A program made the position numbers and the translations under genes. A DNA stretch of 64,000 bases from assembly GCA_004353515.1 (NCBI GenBank), contig SMNZ01000005.1:492108-556107 (forward strand). Reading direction: 5' to 3'. Below the pieces are notes generated by a model that made no database searches, was not told the origin of the DNA, and saw nothing but the letters and a program-made list of their open reading frames with translations. This DNA comes from Alteromonadaceae bacterium M269. GTDB lineage: Bacteria; Pseudomonadota; Gammaproteobacteria; Enterobacterales; Alteromonadaceae. Positions 20,762 to 28,343 of the stretch are shown piece after piece (position 1 is the stretch's first letter; the number at the start of each line of letters is the position of its first letter).

Positions 20762-21481
20762 CTACAAGCTGAAGTCTACTGAGTAGGAGACTACGAACTT
20801 CACAGAGTCGTTATCTAGGCCATCAGATCCTGCATCGTCTAAATCTGTGCTGCTGACTAAGAATGTAAAGCCATCTTTCGATAGACTTGCGCTGTAGTCG
20901 ATATAGCCTTCAGGCACGCCATTAAAGAATTCATTGAAATCCCCATCGTGATAACCGATGTGTAAAGCGAGTTCGAGGTCTTTGCGAACCTCAAACGCGT
21001 AATCTGCCGTGTAGTAGATGGTATCGCCAAAGTCGAAGTCGATGCCTTCTGGCTCATCTGCTTGAGTATGAACGAAGATATTCGCCCCAATGCTGAAATT
21101 GCCATAGCTTAGTGAACCATAGATTTCACTGAAGTCGATATCTGCTGCACTGTCGTAGTTGTAATACAGATAGCCGACATCGTAGCTGATGCTGTTAACT
21201 TCTCCGCTGTAACCAAAATAAACATCATGCTCATAAGAGAAATCGTCACCCGGTGCGTATTCTACGTTTGATGCCCAAGTTCCAATATAGAAGCCGCTCT
21301 CATCGACATAATCAATGCCGCCTTGCACTGCTGCTTCGTTTAAGTTTTGAGTTAGGCCACGCCAGAGGTAGTTACTGGTGACTGTGGCATTTGCGGTGAG
21401 ATCTCCCGCTGCCAGCACGGTAGAACTGGTACCTAATGTTAATGTTGCTAATACTGATAGAGATACGATAGTTTTTTTCAT
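20762..21481 (-). CDS. TorF family putative porin (Gcw_chp)
   Basis: A 239-residue outer-membrane beta-barrel. The signal peptide ends near LAAG, followed by the family hallmark DLTANATVTSNYLWRGLTQN, then alternating aromatic beta strands and a C-terminal strand ending in F-S-L. Start chosen at 21481 (MKKTIVSLSV), where GAGGG lies 5 bases upstream; the frame is open 33 codons further but those residues precede the signal peptide and look non-coding. Substrate unknown. Divergent from rpe. Confidence 0.88.
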   Translation of the reverse strand: MKKTIVSLSVLATLTLGTSSTVLAAGDLTANATVTSNYLWRGLTQNLNEAAVQGGIDYVDESGFYIGTWASNVEYAPGDDFSYEHDVYFGYSGEVNSISYDVGYLYYNYDSAADIDFSEIYGSLSYGNFSIGANIFVHTQADEPEGIDFDFGDTIYYTADYAFEVRKDLELALHIGYHDGDFNEFFNGVPEGYIDYSASLSKDGFTFLVSSTDLDDAGSDGLDNDSVKFVVSYSVDFSL

Positions 21482-21896
21482 GCTGCCCTCGAGTTCATTA
21501 GTTTTTACTGTGTTTCGCTGTTTTTTCAGCTGAGGCGCGATAAAAGGTGCGTTTCTCTGGTAAACTTGCAGCAGCTGCATATCGTTTATGACATGTGGAT
21601 GCGAGTAAGCTTTGGAAACCGACTTAGTTTCTTTTTTTCTTATCTTTTATTGCGATGTTTGTCCTCAGTGCACAGGTAACAGCAAGTCTGGTGCCGTCTC
21701 TTTTTTTGCTGTTGGCAAGTACTTTAAATCTGAGGTAAGTGCATGAAACTTATAGCTTTATCAGTCTCCTCAATTGTTCGCGTTAACATTTTTGTATTGC
21801 GAAGCAAAAGACCAGGTTGCACCAAGATGATGCGAAGCCATTGATTTGGTGCAAGAAATCGAAGACTTAATTTTTACTCAATGAGAAAGGCTCTTT
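21482..21896. other. 415-bp divergent intergenic region, porin / rpe
   Basis: No gene seen. It should hold the promoters for the porin and for rpe; no -35/-10 pair is clear enough to report. No phosphoglycolate phosphatase or other gene remnant is visible here. Confidence 0.4.
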
Positions 21897-22574
21897 ATGT
21901 CTGATTACCAGATTGCCCCTTCAATTTTATCTGCTGATTTCGCCAGATTAGGCGAGGATGTTGCTAACGTACTGAAAGCAGGTGCCGACATTGTGCATTT
22001 TGATGTTATGGATAATCACTTTGTCCCTAATCTGACCTTCGGGCCTATGATCTGTAAATCATTACGCGACTTTGGAATAGAAGCGCCTATCGATGTGCAC
22101 TTGATGGTGAGCCCAGTGGATGAATTAATTGGACAGTTTGCTGATGCAGGCGCTGATTACATCAGCTTCCACCCTGAAGCGACGCCTCATGTAGACCGTT
22201 CTATTCAGTTGATAAAACAAAAGGGATGTAAAGCCGGTATTGCATTAAATCCTGGAACACCGCTCACTTGCTTAGATTATCTTCTCGATAGTATTGATTT
22301 TGTATTGATTATGTCTGTTAACCCTGGCTTTGGTGGTCAGGCCTTTATCCCTTACACATTGCAGAAGTTGGCGCAGTTAAAAGCGTTGTTGAAGGAGCGT
22401 GGTCGCACCGATGTAAGAATTGAGATTGACGGGGGCGTGAAAGTCGATAATATTCGCGCCATCGCAGAAGCAGGTGCTGATATGTTTGTAGCGGGATCTG
22501 CTATTTTCGGTCAACCTGATTATCAAAGTGTTATTGGTCAAATGAGAGATCAATTAGCGTTAGTTGAAGCCTAG
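21897..22574 (+). CDS. rpe: Ribulose-phosphate 3-epimerase
   Basis: Interconverts ribulose-5-P and xylulose-5-P in the pentose phosphate pathway. The 225-residue TIM barrel has [16 protein letters not shown], the metal-binding [17 protein letters not shown] and [16 protein letters not shown], and the EIDGGV and [12 protein letters not shown] phosphate-binding loops. AAGG lies upstream of the ATG. It is followed by trpS after 44 bp, without the gph gene that often lies between them. Confidence 0.96.
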   Translation: MSDYQIAPSILSADFARLGEDVANVLKAGADIVHFDVMDNHFVPNLTFGPMICKSLRDFGIEAPIDVHLMVSPVDELIGQFADAGADYISFHPEATPHVDRSIQLIKQKGCKAGIALNPGTPLTCLDYLLDSIDFVLIMSVNPGFGGQAFIPYTLQKLAQLKALLKERGRTDVRIEIDGGVKVDNIRAIAEAGADMFVAGSAIFGQPDYQSVIGQMRDQLALVEA

Positions 22575-22618
22575 AGTCACAGAGCTCTAGTTTATTTATA
22601 TTTGAGTTAGTAAAAGTT

Positions 22619-23623
22619 ATGTCTAAACCTATCGTACTTAGTGGCTGTCAGCCATCAGGACAACTTACCCTTGGCAATTACATAGGCGCATTACGTCAAT
22701 GGGTTTCTATGCAGCAAGACTACGAATGTTTGTATATGGTTGTTGATCTGCACGCTATTACAGTACGTCAGGATCCAAAAGCTTTGCGTGAAGCCTGTCT
22801 TGATGGGCTAGCACTTTATATCGCTTGTGGCGTAGACCCAGATTTAAGCACTATCTTTATCCAATCTCAGGTCCCTGAACATGCTCAGTTGAGCTGGGTT
22901 ATGAATTGCTACACGCAAATGGGTGAGCTGAATCGGATGACTCAATTTAAAGATAAATCCGCGAAGAATGTGAATAACGTCAACGTTGGCCTTTATAGTT
23001 ATCCTGTACTGCAAGCGGCTGATATCTTGTTATATCAAGCAAACGCAGTGCCTGTCGGCGAAGATCAAAAACAGCACATTGAGCTAACTCGCGATATCGC
23101 AACTCGCTTCAATAATTTGTACGGAGATGTCTTTACATTGCCGGAGCCTTTCATCCCAGAGACAGGCGCGCGCGTGATGAGCTTGCAAGAGCCGACTAAA
23201 AAAATGTCTAAGTCTGATGACAACACAAACAATTTTGTTGGTTTATTGGAAGAGCCTAAGAAAATTGCTAAGAAGATCAAACGTGCAGTGACAGATTCAG
23301 ATGAACAAGCACGAATCTACTTTGATACTAAAGAAAAGCCAGGTGTTTCGAACCTACTGAGCTTGTTGTCTTGTGCAACAGGGAAATCAATCGAGTCATT
23401 GGTCCCTGACTATGAAGATAAGATGTACGGCCACTTAAAAACCGATGTTGCAGATGCAGTCGTTGCATTAGTTGAACCTATTCAACAGCGCTATCACGAG
23501 CTTCGTAACGACATGGGGCAGTTAGAAACGATTATGGCGAATGGAGCAGAAAAAGCGCGTGCAAGAGCCTCTAAGACTTTGGCTGCTACCTACGATGCGC
23601 TTGGGTTTATTCCAGCTAAATAA
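22619..23623 (+). CDS. trpS: Tryptophanyl-tRNA synthetase
   Basis: Class Ic aminoacyl-tRNA synthetase of 334 residues, the usual bacterial length. It shows the HIGH-equivalent [14 protein letters not shown] near the N-terminus, the tryptophan-site region [22 protein letters not shown], and KMSKS at residues 195-199. Co-directional with rpe and with the pabA/trpG gene that begins 42 bp downstream. Confidence 0.96.
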   Translation: MSKPIVLSGCQPSGQLTLGNYIGALRQWVSMQQDYECLYMVVDLHAITVRQDPKALREACLDGLALYIACGVDPDLSTIFIQSQVPEHAQLSWVMNCYTQMGELNRMTQFKDKSAKNVNNVNVGLYSYPVLQAADILLYQANAVPVGEDQKQHIELTRDIATRFNNLYGDVFTLPEPFIPETGARVMSLQEPTKKMSKSDDNTNNFVGLLEEPKKIAKKIKRAVTDSDEQARIYFDTKEKPGVSNLLSLLSCATGKSIESLVPDYEDKMYGHLKTDVADAVVALVEPIQQRYHELRNDMGQLETIMANGAEKARARASKTLAATYDALGFIPAK

Positions 23624-23665
23624 CAGCTCTTATCTATTTGATTGAACCGTTACTGCGAGCATAAT

Positions 23666-24244
23666 GTGCTGCTGCTAATAGACAACTACGATTCTTTTAC
23701 GCATAACCTTGCTGACTATTTTGCTCAGCAAGGTCAAGATGTCGTTGTTAAACGGAATGATGAATTGAGCATAGAGCTTATTTCAGAAATGTCGCCCGAC
23801 TATTTGGTGATATCGCCAGGGCCTTGCACGCCTAATGAAGCCGGTATCAGTTTGTCTGCTATCGATTATTTCAAGGAGTCTTTGCCTATATTGGGTGTTT
23901 GTCTTGGTCATCAGGCATTAGGGCAGGTATTTGGTGGTGAGGTTATTCAGGCTAATAGGATCCAGCATGGCAAGACCTGTGATGTTTATCATGATGGTTC
24001 GACACTGTTTGCTGGTGTGCCTAATCCAACACTTGTTACGCGATACCATTCCTTAGCTTTGGCACCTGACTCAATCAGTGGACATTTTCATATTACGGCT
24101 TGGAGCCATGATGAAGATGGGAACAGGCAGGATGTTATGGCAATACAACACAAGCACTTGCCTTTGTACGGTGTGCAGTATCACCCCGAATCTGTGTTAA
24201 CGGAACACGGACACGAGGTGATAAGGAACTTCCTTCAATCCTGA
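23666..24244 (+). CDS. pabA: Anthranilate / aminodeoxychorismate synthase glutaminase subunit
   Basis: Class I glutamine amidotransferase that delivers ammonia to TrpE or PabB. The 192 residues begin MLLLIDNYDSFTHNL and carry the catalytic Cys in GVCLGHQALGQ and the HPES His/Glu pair. Start chosen as GTG at 23666, because family similarity begins exactly there; a TTG at 23642 would add eight unrelated residues. Sequence alone does not separate TrpG from PabA. No trpE or pabB is adjacent, which slightly favours a PabA or dual role. Convergent with the SDR gene, 2 bp apart. Confidence 0.88.
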   Translation: MLLLIDNYDSFTHNLADYFAQQGQDVVVKRNDELSIELISEMSPDYLVISPGPCTPNEAGISLSAIDYFKESLPILGVCLGHQALGQVFGGEVIQANRIQHGKTCDVYHDGSTLFAGVPNPTLVTRYHSLALAPDSISGHFHITAWSHDEDGNRQDVMAIQHKHLPLYGVQYHPESVLTEHGHEVIRNFLQS

Positions 24245-24246
24245 GG

Positions 24247-25026
24247 CTAGAAAGTTCCTGGATATAACCCACCATCAACTAGCAGGTTTTGCGCAGTAAT
24301 ATAAGCTGCTTGCTGGCTGCATAAGAACGCACAGGTTGCGCCAAACTCGTCAGCATCCCCGGGACGCTTAGCTGGCATATTGCCAAAGAACGTATCACTA
24401 AACTGTTCTACTTCTTTGTTCGCAGCATCAGCCTTTGCTTTGACAACATTTCGCATACGGTCCGTGTCGATAAACCCGGGTAGCAAGTTGTTAATAGTCA
24501 CATTGTGTTGAGCTGGCCCTCTAGCGATACCCGCAATAAAGCCAGTCAATCCTGCCCTAGCACCGTTTGATAACCCAAGTTCTGCTTGAGGTAATTTCAC
24601 TGCAACACTGGTGATATTAACGATTCGACCAAAGCCGCGGTCTACCATGCCGTCGATGGAGCGTTTGATCATATCAATGGCGCTGTACATGTTGTCGTTG
24701 ATTGCGCTAAACCAATCACTCTGGTCCCATTCTCTAAAGTCGCCCGGAGGAGGGCCGCCAGCATTGTTGACGACAATGTCGGGTGTGGGGCAGGCTTCAA
24801 AAAGCGCGTTCCGACCTTCTTCCGTGGTGACATCTGCTAGCACAGTAGTGACTTTGCCTTTGCCAAGTGCTTGTATCTCCTGGGCAGTGATATCTAATGT
24901 TGTTTGATTTCTGCCACTGATCCAAACGTCCACACCCTCGTTAGCCAATGCCACGGCACAGGCCTTACCTAATCCTCGACTGGAAGCACATACTATGGCT
25001 TTGCGGCCTGCTATATTTAAATCCAT
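24247..25026 (-). CDS. SDR-family protein without the catalytic YxxxK
   Basis: A 259-residue Rossmann protein resembling 3-oxoacyl-ACP reductase-like SDRs. The nucleotide-binding loop is present (ASSRGLGKA), as are NNAGGPPPG, the ITSV serine region and the C-terminal LLVDGGLYPG. Where classical SDRs have YxxxK this protein has SNGARAG, so Tyr and Lys are both missing. A divergent FabG-like group with this replacement exists; reaction unknown. Last gene of a leftward operon behind cupin and ilvE, 13 bp after ilvE. It is therefore probably linked to branched-chain or related amino-acid metabolism (inference). Confidence 0.85.
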   Translation of the reverse strand: MDLNIAGRKAIVCASSRGLGKACAVALANEGVDVWISGRNQTTLDITAQEIQALGKGKVTTVLADVTTEEGRNALFEACPTPDIVVNNAGGPPPGDFREWDQSDWFSAINDNMYSAIDMIKRSIDGMVDRGFGRIVNITSVAVKLPQAELGLSNGARAGLTGFIAGIARGPAQHNVTINNLLPGFIDTDRMRNVVKAKADAANKEVEQFSDTFFGNMPAKRPGDADEFGATCAFLCSQQAAYITAQNLLVDGGLYPGTF

Positions 25027-25039
25027 GTTTAATACCTCT

Positions 25040-26143
25040 TTATTCTGATGTGTCAGCTGTGAGCCTGGCTAACAAGGCATCTTTATCTGCTGAGTCAACC
25101 ATCCATTGGTGAGAGTCTTCAGCTCGGCCTTCTTGAATGTCGAGCAATGCATTTCTAAGTCTGCTGGCAAGTCGGTCGACATTGGGAAGGGCTTGCCTGG
25201 TGCCGTCGGCTTCTCCCAGTTCAGAGATTGGGCTGATAATGGCAGCAGTACCACAAGCAAAAAGTTCGCTGCACTTCCCACTGGTAATATCTTCTTGAAG
25301 CGTGTTGATAGGAATGTCACGTTCGAAAACTTCAATACCCATACTCTTCGCTAAAGCAATAATAGACTGGCGAGTGATGCCGGGTAATATAGTCCCGCTC
25401 AATTTAGGCGTGTGTAGCGCTCCACCAATGACAGCCATAAAGTTCATACCGGAAAGTTCTTCCACAAGCTCGTGATTAGCAGCATCCAACCAGAGAGGTT
25501 GATCAAACCCTGCATCTATACAGCGTTGTGTTGCTTGCAATGAACCTGCATAGTTGCCACCAACTTTTTCTGAACCAGTACCGCCCTTGGCTGCCCGAGA
25601 TTGCTGCCTCTCTATCATAATTTTGATAGGTTGAGTGTAATAAGCGTCTGAAGGACTTGCGATTAACACGAAGCAATAACGTTGTGATGCAGTGACCGCA
25701 AAGGTTTGGTCCATTCCAATCAAAGTAGGTCTTAGGTACAAAGATTGCCCACTTTCACTCGGTACAAAAGGAGACATAGCCTGACTGACACTATTTAGTG
25801 CGTCAGCAAATAAGGATTCAGGCGGAGCTGGCATGCACAGTCTTGTCGCAGAACGAATAAATCGCTTGTAGTTAACTTCTGGCCGGAAGAGAGCAGGTGA
25901 GGACTGCGCTACTTTGTAAGCTTTCATTCCCTCAAAACACTGCTGACCGAACTGGACACAAGTTGCGCCAGGGTTGATCTCTAAATTTGCAAACGGAACT
26001 AATTCGCCTGCACTCCACTGATTATTGTCGTAGTCAGCACGAAACATAACAGGCGCTAATTCTTTCCCAAACCCCAAGGGAGTTGGGAGTTGATAGCTCT
26101 CTAAGCGTTGTGAAACTTCTGGAGAGTAGGTCGTATTGCTCAT
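25040..26143 (-). CDS. ilvE: Branched-chain amino acid aminotransferase (class IV PLP)
   Basis: Transaminates Leu, Ile and Val with 2-oxoglutarate. The 367 residues fit the longer BCAT subgroup (mammalian/actinobacterial-like) rather than the 309-residue E. coli type: CVQFGQQCFEGMKAYK, YLRPTLIG, GGTGSEKVGGNYAGSL (with the PLP lysine) and ELSGMNFMAV are all visible. Its start overlaps the end of the cupin gene by 4 bp, suggesting translational coupling. Confidence 0.92.
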   Translation of the reverse strand: MSNTTYSPEVSQRLESYQLPTPLGFGKELAPVMFRADYDNNQWSAGELVPFANLEINPGATCVQFGQQCFEGMKAYKVAQSSPALFRPEVNYKRFIRSATRLCMPAPPESLFADALNSVSQAMSPFVPSESGQSLYLRPTLIGMDQTFAVTASQRYCFVLIASPSDAYYTQPIKIMIERQQSRAAKGGTGSEKVGGNYAGSLQATQRCIDAGFDQPLWLDAANHELVEELSGMNFMAVIGGALHTPKLSGTILPGITRQSIIALAKSMGIEVFERDIPINTLQEDITSGKCSELFACGTAAIISPISELGEADGTRQALPNVDRLASRLRNALLDIQEGRAEDSHQWMVDSADKDALLARLTADTSE

Positions 26144-26529
26144 TGAGATGAACCATCCCTTAAATAACTATCAGAGCCATCTAGCCAATCTTCTCTCGGC
26201 GGATTGAACACATCCACATCCAGCGTATCTTCTAATGCCACAGCACTATGAGGTAGGTGAGGAGGGATAACAAGCACTTCTCCTGCGCGAACAATGACTT
26301 CTTCATCTTGATTTTCACCCAGAAGAAACTTCAGCGAACCTTCGAGTATATAAGTGATCTGCTCATTGTGGTGGCTATGCATAGGCACTTCTCCACCGGC
26401 TTTGAGGTAGACGTGAGCGATCATCATGTTGTCGCCTGTGATTAGGCGTCTTTGGATATCATCGTTCAGTTGTTCTTTAGGCATGGCTTCCCAGTTTACG
26501 TGCTGGGCAGATTTAGTTGTGTTAGTCAT
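26140..26529 (-). CDS. Cupin-domain protein
   Basis: A 129-residue single-domain cupin. Cupin motif 1 is HSHHNEQITYILEGSLKF (metal-ligand histidines and Glu) and motif 2 is VLVIPPHLPHSA. Small cupins of this form are often metal-dependent oxygenases, isomerases or sensors; the substrate is unknown. Start chosen at ATG 26529 (MTNTTK); a TTG nine bases upstream is possible but unlikely. First gene of the cupin-ilvE-SDR operon, overlapping ilvE by 4 bp. Confidence 0.85.
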   Translation of the reverse strand: MTNTTKSAQHVNWEAMPKEQLNDDIQRRLITGDNMMIAHVYLKAGGEVPMHSHHNEQITYILEGSLKFLLGENQDEEVIVRAGEVLVIPPHLPHSAVALEDTLDVDVFNPPREDWLDGSDSYLRDGSSQ

Positions 26530-26687
26530 TATGTGCAACTCATCATCAGTAATAACGAGCTTCTATTATTGACTTAGGCTAGGAGTTTTTAATAACTCTG
26601 AGACGTAAAAAAAATGTTAAAAAGAGCCAATTTAGGAAACCTTTGATTACACATCCATATGTAATCACTGTGCTGCACTGCATTTTG

Positions 26688-27374
26688 TTACTCAGATTCA
26701 GGTGGCAGCTTTTCCCACCATGGTTTGGAGTAATCAATATCCTCTGTGGGGACTTGAAACGGATGTTCACGAACAAAATATTCCCAGAAAGTGGCATTCA
26801 GTTCTTCATCATAGATTTCAAAGTCGCCTTTATTTTTGTGTTGCTCTAAAAGACTACGATAAGCACCGACGGGTTCTAGCGGATTGCCCTGCTGAAATAT
26901 CACCACTCCACCAAAGGTTTCATAAAGAGCTTTGCTCTTTTTCCAACTCTTTACCCATTCTTTTCTGAAAGCATTAATTTGCGCTTGCTCTTCTGGGCTT
27001 AACGACGCGGTGTCTAAGGAGCCACTGCTCGGCGAAATTCGGCTCATTGCTGATTTAAAAGAAGCTACTTCTGCTTCTGTAGGCTCAATGTCGTGCTGTT
27101 CTTCGAATTGCTTATTGATGGGGGACCATATAAGTTCAGATAGTTTATTTTGTCGTATCTTTGTCAAAAGTTGCTCCGAAGAGCTGTCGGGATAAAAAGA
27201 CTGGTATTGAGATAATTCCTTCTCGTTTGGTTTCAGAGAAGATAAGTAAATATCTTTACCGAATATTCGGGCTACTAAGGGATCTGCTGCTTGTCCTTGA
27301 GTGTTGGCTTGGCTATATCCAATGTTTAGATAAAACAATGAAGTCAGAGAGATTATCAATAAAAGTGATTTCAT
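26688..27374 (-). CDS. Exported protein of unknown function
   Basis: 228 residues with a signal peptide (about 1-23, ending SQA). The mature part is helical and charged, and begins LVARIFGKDIYLSSL, which recalls the N-terminal segment of SurA/PpiD-type chaperones, but no parvulin or other catalytic domain follows. I do not assign a family. A good Shine-Dalgarno (AAAGGAG) precedes the ATG by about 9 bases, so the gene is probably real. It follows the lectin-like gene on the same strand by 80 bp, separated by a hairpin. Confidence 0.72.
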   Translation of the reverse strand: MKSLLLIISLTSLFYLNIGYSQANTQGQAADPLVARIFGKDIYLSSLKPNEKELSQYQSFYPDSSSEQLLTKIRQNKLSELIWSPINKQFEEQHDIEPTEAEVASFKSAMSRISPSSGSLDTASLSPEEQAQINAFRKEWVKSWKKSKALYETFGGVVIFQQGNPLEPVGAYRSLLEQHKNKGDFEIYDEELNATFWEYFVREHPFQVPTEDIDYSKPWWEKLPPESE

Positions 27375-27411
27375 AGGTCTTAGCTCCTTTTCCTTGACCT
27401 TATATAGGATA

Positions 27412-27439
27412 GCAACGGGAAGCAGAAAGTTCCCATTGC
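27412..27439 (-). other. Intergenic hairpin
   Basis: GCAAcGGGAA (27412-27421) pairs with TTCCCaTTGC (27430-27439) apart from one C/A mismatch; the loop is 8 nt. It sits between the lectin-like gene and the exported protein gene and has no T tract on either side, so it may be an RNA-processing or attenuation structure rather than a terminator. Confidence 0.4.
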
Positions 27440-27454
27440 CCTATGTTGTTAGTT

Positions 27455-28111
27455 TTACTCTACGGCAAAACAGTAGAATAAGCCGTCTCCACCTGTACCA
27501 CGGAGATTCTCCTGACTACAACCTCGTGAGCCATGAGCTGATTGCCAAGATGTTGGGTTTTGACCTCCGCCAATTCGGTCGTGGTGACCCACTTGAGCGC
27601 TACCTTCACCGGAACTTGTCCAGTTAGAGCATGTTTTGTCACCATTACCTTGCATCAGATATCCGTTTAGGTCAGAGCCAGAAAGGATGTCGTGACGGTT
27701 AGGCTTGTCGCCACGGCCATTAATGACTTCACCTTTTTCACTAATAGAGTTGGCTTTGCTAAGTTTGGATTTGTCACTATGGAGATCGTCAACGTTTGAA
27801 GCAACTTTGACACCTTTTGCGTTGTACCAAGGACCATTACCGATTCGGTCTCTAGCGTTCACACTAGGTTTGCCATCATGTGCAGCTGCGCTTAGATAAG
27901 CATGCCAGGTTTTATCACCTTTACCGACGCTGTTAGCAAGCTTTTGGCAATGGCTGTCGGCACCTGCTAATCCACCCAGATCTGCACCATTTCCTGGACC
28001 TTGGCTGGTGAGGAAGAAGCTCATTTTATTATCAACGTCGTGCGCCTGAAGTGCCAACGGCATGCCAAGCAGCAAGGACGCACTTGTTGTGAGTAATGTC
28101 AGTTTTTTCAT
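27455..28111 (-). CDS. Exported lectin-like / DUF1554-like protein
   Basis: 218 residues with a signal peptide (about 1-23, ending LQA). The mature domain is rich in Gly, Ser, Asn and His with several cysteines; MSFFLTSQGPGNGADLGGLAGADSHC followed by WHAYLS is a pattern I associate with exported proteins of C-type-lectin/endostatin-like fold (DUF1554-like). It ends in GDGLFYCFAVE. Probably secreted or periplasmic; ligand unknown. Confidence 0.7.
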   Translation of the reverse strand: MKKLTLLTTSASLLLGMPLALQAHDVDNKMSFFLTSQGPGNGADLGGLAGADSHCQKLANSVGKGDKTWHAYLSAAAHDGKPSVNARDRIGNGPWYNAKGVKVASNVDDLHSDKSKLSKANSISEKGEVINGRGDKPNRHDILSGSDLNGYLMQGNGDKTCSNWTSSGEGSAQVGHHDRIGGGQNPTSWQSAHGSRGCSQENLRGTGGDGLFYCFAVE

Positions 28112-28297
28112 TGTACTTTTCTTCTATGGTTTTATTGAATTTGTACTTCTGTCCCAAAGTTAGAATTATTATTTTTTGATGATGACGCTAGCATAGATAA
28201 GAGTACCGACCAATTGATCGCCCTATCGCGTTAGTGCGCGCTTTCAGTGAAAAGGTAACCTTTTGTTGACAAGAGTTAAGTGGGAGTTGGAAGGGAT

Positions 28298-28324
28298 AAG
28301 GGTAGCTTATGACTACCCTTTTAT
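28298..28324. terminator. Possible terminator downstream of the TonB-dependent receptor
   Basis: A perfect 8-bp stem, AAGGGTAG (28298-28305) with CTACCCTT (28313-28320), has a 7-nt loop. It sits 20 bp beyond the receptor stop codon. The T-rich tail is better on the plus strand than on the minus strand, so efficiency for the leftward receptor gene is uncertain. Confidence 0.55.
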
Positions 28325-28343
28325 TCAGAAAGTGTCAGTAGGC

